64,000 nt of DNA from CAVRRZ01 sp963723745 (GTDB lineage: Bacteria; Actinomycetota; Actinomycetes; Mycobacteriales; Geodermatophilaceae). Under the pieces are notes generated by a model, which was not told the DNA's origin, made no database searches, and saw nothing but the letters and a program-made list of their open reading frames with translations. The stretch lies in assembly GCA_963723745.1 (NCBI GenBank), contig CAVRRZ010000006.1:283743-347742 (forward strand). The letters run 5' to 3'. The first letter of the stretch is position 1. Every line of letters begins with the position of its first letter. The position numbers and the translations under genes were made by a program. Below are positions 60,138 to 64,000 of this stretch, piece by piece.

Positions 60138-61487
60138 ATGACCACGAGCGCCGTCCGACCGACCGGGACTCCCGCGCTGCCGACGCGTCCGGGCTGGCCG
60201 GACGCGACCGGTCACTTCGGGGTCTTCGGTGGTCGCTTCGTGCCCGAGGCGCTGATCGCCGCGCTGGACGAGCTGACCGAAGCCTACGAGGCCATGCGGG
60301 TCGACCCGGAGTTCCTCACCGAGTTCGCTGCGCTGCAGCGTGACTACACCGGCCGGCCGAGCCCGGTCACCGAAGTTCCCCGTTTCGCCGAGCACGCGGG
60401 CGGTGCGCGGATCCTGCTCAAGCGCGAGGACCTCAACCACACCGGCTCGCACAAGATCAACAACGTGCTCGGCCAGGCGCTGCTCACGAAGCGGATCGGC
60501 AAGAGCCGGGTCATCGCCGAGACCGGGGCCGGCCAGCACGGCGTGGCCACCGCGACGGCGGCGGCGCTGATGGGGCTGTCCTGCACCGTCTACATGGGCG
60601 AGGAGGACACCCGCCGGCAGGCGCTCAACGTCGCCCGGATGCGGTTGCTCGGCGCCGAGGTGATCCCGGTGACCACCGGGTCGCGCACCCTCAAGGACGC
60701 GATCAACGAGGCCTTCCGCGACTGGGTCACCAACGTCGAGACGACGAACTACGTCTTCGGCACCGTGGCCGGGCCGCACCCGTTCCCCGCGATGGTCCGC
60801 GACTTCCAGCGGGTCATCGGCGACGAGGCCCGCGAGCAACTGCTCGAGCGCATCGGCCGGCTGCCCGACGCCGTCCTGGCCTGCGTCGGCGGCGGTTCCA
60901 ACGCCATCGGCATCTTCACCGCCTTCGTCGGCGACGACGGCGTTCGGCTGATCGGCCTCGAGGCCGGTGGCGACGGCGTCGACACCGGACGGCACGCCGC
61001 CACGATCACCGGCGGCAGCCCCGGCGTCCTGCACGGCGCGCGGTCCTACCTGCTGCAGGACGACAACGGGCAGACCATCGAGTCGCACTCGATCAGCGCC
61101 GGCCTGGACTATCCGGGCGTCGGGCCCGAGCACTCCTACCTGCACGACATCGGCCGGGCCGAGTACCGGCCGGTCACCGACGCCGAGGCGATGGAGGCCT
61201 TCGCGCTGCTGTGCCGGACCGAGGGCATCATCCCCGCGATCGAGTCGGCGCACGCGCTGGCGGGAGCGCTGGTGGTCGGCCGCGAACTGGGACCGGACGC
61301 CGTGCTGCTGGTCAACCTCTCCGGGCGCGGCGACAAGGACGTGGAGACCGCCTCGCAATGGTTCGGCCTCGGCGACCGCGAGCACGTCGACCCGGGAGCC
61401 GGCATGGACACCGACCAGCAGCCCACCGAGGGCGCGGTCACCAGCCAGGAGGCCGTCGCCGGCCCCGACGCGGGGGAGACGGCGTGA
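60138..61487 (+). CDS. trpB: Tryptophan synthase beta chain
   Basis: 449 residues from ATG 60138. The PLP lysine is in KREDLNHTGSHKINNVLGQA, the phosphate-binding loop is ACVGGGSNAIGIFTAF, and further family blocks are FGGRFVPEALIAALDEL, ETGAGQHGVATATAAALMG and VNLSGRGDKDVET. The last about 35 residues form a polar extension rich in Glu, Gly and Ala beyond the normal end. GACACT is 7 bases before the ATG. The stop overlaps trpA (GTGA). Confidence 0.97.
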   Translation: MTTSAVRPTGTPALPTRPGWPDATGHFGVFGGRFVPEALIAALDELTEAYEAMRVDPEFLTEFAALQRDYTGRPSPVTEVPRFAEHAGGARILLKREDLNHTGSHKINNVLGQALLTKRIGKSRVIAETGAGQHGVATATAAALMGLSCTVYMGEEDTRRQALNVARMRLLGAEVIPVTTGSRTLKDAINEAFRDWVTNVETTNYVFGTVAGPHPFPAMVRDFQRVIGDEAREQLLERIGRLPDAVLACVGGGSNAIGIFTAFVGDDGVRLIGLEAGGDGVDTGRHAATITGGSPGVLHGARSYLLQDDNGQTIESHSISAGLDYPGVGPEHSYLHDIGRAEYRPVTDAEAMEAFALLCRTEGIIPAIESAHALAGALVVGRELGPDAVLLVNLSGRGDKDVETASQWFGLGDREHVDPGAGMDTDQQPTEGAVTSQEAVAGPDAGETA

Positions 61488-62299
61488 CCAGCAAGCTCCA
61501 GGAGCGGATCGACGCGGCGAAGGCGGAGGGTCGCGCGGCGCTGATCGCCTACCTGCCGGTCGGCTACCCCAGCGTCCCCGGCTCGATCGCGGCCATGGTG
61601 GCGGCGGTCGAGAACGGGGCGGACGTCGTCGAGATCGGCGTGCCGTACTCCGACCCGGGCATGGACGGCCCGGTGATCCAGGAGGCGGTCGACGTCGCCG
61701 TCCGCGCCGGGGTCGGCATGCGCGACGTCCTGACCGCCGTCGAGGCCGTGGCCCGCGCCGGTGCCGTCCCCGTCGTCATGAGCTACTGGAACCCGATCGA
61801 GCGCTACGGCGTCGAGCGGTTCGCCGAGGACCTGGCCGCCGCCGGGGGAGCGGGTGCGATCACCCCCGATCTGATCCCCGACGAGGCGGCCGAGTGGCTC
61901 GCCGCCGCGGAGAAGCACGACCTGGACCGGGTGTTCCTGGTGGCTCCCTCCTCCACCGACGCCCGGCTGCGCTCGACCACCGCCGCCTGCCGCGGATTCG
62001 TCTACGCCGCCTCGACGATGGGCGTCACGGGCACCCGCGCCACCGTCGGCGACGCCGCCGAGAAGCTCGTCGCCCGGACCCGCGCCGTCGCCCCGGGTCT
62101 CCCGGTCTGCGTCGGTCTGGGCGTCTCCGACGGGGCGCAAGCGGCTGAGGTCGCCGGCTTCGCCGACGGGGTGATCGTCGGGTCGGCGTTCGTCCGGGCG
62201 CTGCTCGACGCGGACGACGAGACCGAGGCCGCCGGAGCGGCCGGCCGCCTGGCCGCCGACCTCGCGCGGGGCGTGCGGGCCGTGGGGAGCAGTGCGTGA
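61484..62299 (+). CDS. trpA: Tryptophan synthase alpha chain
   Basis: 271 residues, a TIM barrel that releases indole from indole-3-glycerol phosphate and passes it to TrpB. Catalytic Glu and Asp are in VVEIGVPYSDPGMDGPVIQE (near residues 49 and 60). Also seen: AYLPVGYPSVPGSIAAM, GAITPDLIPDEAAEWL, YAASTMGVTGTRATVG and VCVGLGVSDGAQAAEVAGFA. It overlaps trpB and lgt by 4 bases each. Confidence 0.97.
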   Translation: MTSKLQERIDAAKAEGRAALIAYLPVGYPSVPGSIAAMVAAVENGADVVEIGVPYSDPGMDGPVIQEAVDVAVRAGVGMRDVLTAVEAVARAGAVPVVMSYWNPIERYGVERFAEDLAAAGGAGAITPDLIPDEAAEWLAAAEKHDLDRVFLVAPSSTDARLRSTTAACRGFVYAASTMGVTGTRATVGDAAEKLVARTRAVAPGLPVCVGLGVSDGAQAAEVAGFADGVIVGSAFVRALLDADDETEAAGAAGRLAADLARGVRAVGSSA

Positions 62300-63294
62300 A
62301 CCTCGCCGTCCTCCCCAGCCCGACGCAGGGCGTCTGGGAGCTCGGGCCGGTCCCGATCCGGGCCTACGCGCTGTGCATCGTCGCGGGCATCGTCGCCGCC
62401 GTCGTCCTGTCCGAACGCCGCTGGGCGGCCCGTGGTGGCGCCCCCGGCGTGATCATGGACATCGCCGTCTGGGCGGTGCCGTTCGGCATCGTCGGCGGCC
62501 GCATCTACCACGTGATCTCCAGCCCGCGGGCCTACTTCGGCGAGGGCGGCGACCCGCTGCGGGCCTTCGCCATCTGGGAAGGCGGCCTCGGCATCTGGGG
62601 CGCGATCGCCTTCGGAGCGCTCGGGGCGTGGATCGCCTGCCGCAAACGGGGCATCCCGCTGCCGGTCGTCGCCGACGTCATGGCTCCGGGCCTGCTGGTC
62701 GCGCAGGCGATCGGACGGCTGGGCAACTGGTTCAACAACGAGCTCTACGGCGGGCCCACCGATCTGCCCTGGGCGCTGCGCATCTACGAGTGGGACGGCG
62801 GGCGGGCGGTGCTCGGCGCCGACGGCGAGCCGGTCGTCCTGGGCACCTTCCACCCCACGTTCCTCTACGAGCTGCTCTGGAACCTTGCGGCCGCGGCCTT
62901 TCTCATCTGGGCCGATCGGCGTTTCCGGCTCGGCCATGGCCGCGTGTTCGCCCTCTACGTGGCCAGCTACTGCCTCGGCCGGTTCTGGATCGAGCTGATG
63001 CGGGTCGACCCGGCGGAGACGCTGTTCGGCGTCCGCATCAACGTGTTCACGGCGGGCGTGTTGTTCGTCGCAGCCGTGATCGGATTCGTCTCACAGCGGG
63101 GCCGTCCTCGGGAGTCGCTGGCCGGGCGGGCCGGCGGCTGGCCGACGGACGGTTCGGGTCCGGAACCGAGGGGTCCGGACGAGGCCACCCCGGCCGTCCG
63201 TGCGACCGGAGCGGACTCGGAGGAGCAGGTCAGCGGCGAGGTAGGCGACGGGACGGCTCCCGACCGGCGGGATGGGCCCGCGAAAGCGCCGTGA
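62296..63294 (+). CDS. lgt: Prolipoprotein diacylglyceryl transferase
   Basis: Lgt attaches diacylglycerol to the lipobox cysteine, the step before LspA. 332 residues, about seven membrane segments; the Lgt signature is GRLGNWFNNELYGGP, with FGIVGGRIYHVIS earlier (catalytic His region) and HPTFLYELLWNL later. A hydrophilic, Pro/Glu/Gly-rich tail of about 60 residues follows, as in many actinobacterial Lgt proteins. GTG 62296 overlaps the trpA stop, the usual trpA-lgt link. Confidence 0.96.
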   Translation: MNLAVLPSPTQGVWELGPVPIRAYALCIVAGIVAAVVLSERRWAARGGAPGVIMDIAVWAVPFGIVGGRIYHVISSPRAYFGEGGDPLRAFAIWEGGLGIWGAIAFGALGAWIACRKRGIPLPVVADVMAPGLLVAQAIGRLGNWFNNELYGGPTDLPWALRIYEWDGGRAVLGADGEPVVLGTFHPTFLYELLWNLAAAAFLIWADRRFRLGHGRVFALYVASYCLGRFWIELMRVDPAETLFGVRINVFTAGVLFVAAVIGFVSQRGRPRESLAGRAGGWPTDGSGPEPRGPDEATPAVRATGADSEEQVSGEVGDGTAPDRRDGPAKAP

Positions 63295-63300
63295 CGCCTG

Positions 63301-63526
63301 TCACGGCGGCGAATACGGGTCGTGCGATGTGTACGCTTCCCACAGCGTCCGGTCGGTGATCCCGTCCGGATCGCACGCGTCGGACCGGGCCAGCGCCGCC
63401 CCGCGGACGACGGCCCACCGGAGACCACCGGACGGGTCCGCTCCACGCCGCCCGACGCGGCACCACTGCCTCGCGCGCGGTCCGCTCGTCGACCGCCTGA
63501 ACGTCCCAGACGCTGTACCTGACCAT
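63301..63526 (-). pseudogene. Small conserved-looking gene with one extra base
   Basis: On the minus strand ATG 63526 opens MVRYSVWDVQAVDERTAREA. About 25 codons on, the coding bias moves to another frame, which reads ADPSGGLRWAVVRGAALARS then DACDPDGITDRTLWEAYTSH and ends at TGA 63301. The span is 226 bases, that is 3 x 75 + 1, so one extra base near 63430-63450 explains the break and gives a protein of about 74 residues. The second part has near-perfect G/C third positions. Function is unknown. It is the only candidate gene in the 309-base gap before gltB. Confidence 0.5.
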
Positions 63527-63603
63527 GGCACCGGGCCCCGCCCGCCCTCCCGCCGAGCCTGACCGCCGGGTCTGCTCCGGGAGCCGCCGACGACGGGAGT
63601 GAC

Positions 63604-64000
63604 ATGTCCGACCGCACCGCCCCCGCCGTCCCGTTCTCCGGGGCGCCCTCGCCGACCGGGCTGTACGACCCGGCCAACGACCGCGACGCCTGTGGCGTCG
63701 CCTTCGTCGCCGACGCCCGCGGCCGCCGCTCGCGCGACATCGTCGCCCAGGGCCTCACCGCCCTCCACAACCTCGACCACCGCGGCGCCGCGGGCGCGGA
63801 GCCGAACTCCGGTGACGGCGCAGGGATCCTGACCCAGGTCCCGGACGCGCTGCTGCGCGCGGAGGTCGACTTCGACCTGCCGCCGCTGGGCGAGTACGCC
63901 GTGGGCATCGCGTTCCTCCCCGCCGACGACGCCGAGCGCGCCGCCCGGATCGAGGACGTCGACCGGCTGGCCGCCGAGGAGGGGCTGACCGTCCTCGGCT
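63604..64000 (+). CDS. gltB: Glutamate synthase large subunit, N-terminal part (partial)
   Basis: GltB makes glutamate from 2-oxoglutarate and glutamine-derived ammonia. The first 132 codons are present; the gene runs off the window. A propeptide of about 29 residues precedes the catalytic N-terminal cysteine of the glutaminase domain in NDRDACGVAFVADARG, followed by LTALHNLDHRGAAGAEPNSG and DGAGILTQVPDALL, all typical of the GATase II domain. The ATG at 63604 follows GGGAG. The trpA-lgt-gltB order is common in actinobacteria. Confidence 0.95.
   Translation, partial: MSDRTAPAVPFSGAPSPTGLYDPANDRDACGVAFVADARGRRSRDIVAQGLTALHNLDHRGAAGAEPNSGDGAGILTQVPDALLRAEVDFDLPPLGEYAVGIAFLPADDAERAARIEDVDRLAAEEGLTVLG

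Overview
The window is a very GC-rich actinobacterial chromosome segment. Gene content and order, strong G/C bias at third codon positions and frequent GTG starts point to a member of the Geodermatophilaceae (Blastococcus, Modestobacter or Geodermatophilus type). The genus is inferred; no 16S rRNA gene is present. I see no rRNA or tRNA gene, no insertion sequence, no prophage and no CRISPR array.

Layout. (1) 1-10.7 kb is the end of the division and cell wall cluster: murD (3' end), ftsW, murG, murC, ftsQ, ftsZ, pgeF, yggS, sepF, yggT and wag31/divIVA, mostly joined by 4-base start/stop overlaps. (2) 10.8-17.9 kb holds a membrane protein, ileS on the minus strand, an NhaP2-type antiporter and a DUF4032 protein. 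(3) 17.9-24.2 kb is a trehalose/maltose-type ABC uptake operon of the LpqY-SugABC kind, followed by a GH13 alpha-glucosidase: import, then hydrolysis of the disaccharide. (4) 24.3-31.7 kb: lspA, rluD, a CPBP protease, a GNAT protein, dnaE (replicative polymerase) and a membrane protein. (5) 31.7-47.2 kb is histidine biosynthesis (hisD-hisC-hisB, hisH, priA/hisA-ridA-hisF), split between hisH and priA by about 8.7 kb of accessory genes. That block carries an M28 peptidase, VOC and GNAT proteins, three orphan genes with a small palindrome family, a 13E12/DUF222-HNH endonuclease gene with a perfect SOS box, and a nitroreductase. (6) 47.2-55.4 kb: a mycothiol-dependent-type enzyme, a two-subunit exporter-type ABC pair, small membrane proteins and a KstD-like flavoprotein. 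(7) 55.5-64 kb: hisI, trpE, the trp-linked membrane protein, trpC, trpB, trpA, lgt and the start of gltB. No trpF is present, so priA probably serves both histidine and tryptophan synthesis.

Many genes in the first 26 kb (ftsW, wag31, ileS, the antiporter, the DUF4032 gene, the sugar ABC genes, lspA and rluD) and one small gene near 63.4 kb have broken reading frames. Several are essential, the protein sequence resumes directly after each break, and most breaks fit one extra base (often C). I read these as sequence errors, not decay. I give each such gene as one feature and describe the breaks.

Many start codons have a TAnnnT hexamer 6-7 bases upstream and no Shine-Dalgarno sequence, the typical actinobacterial leaderless promoter layout. 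Clear cases are listed as separate sites.
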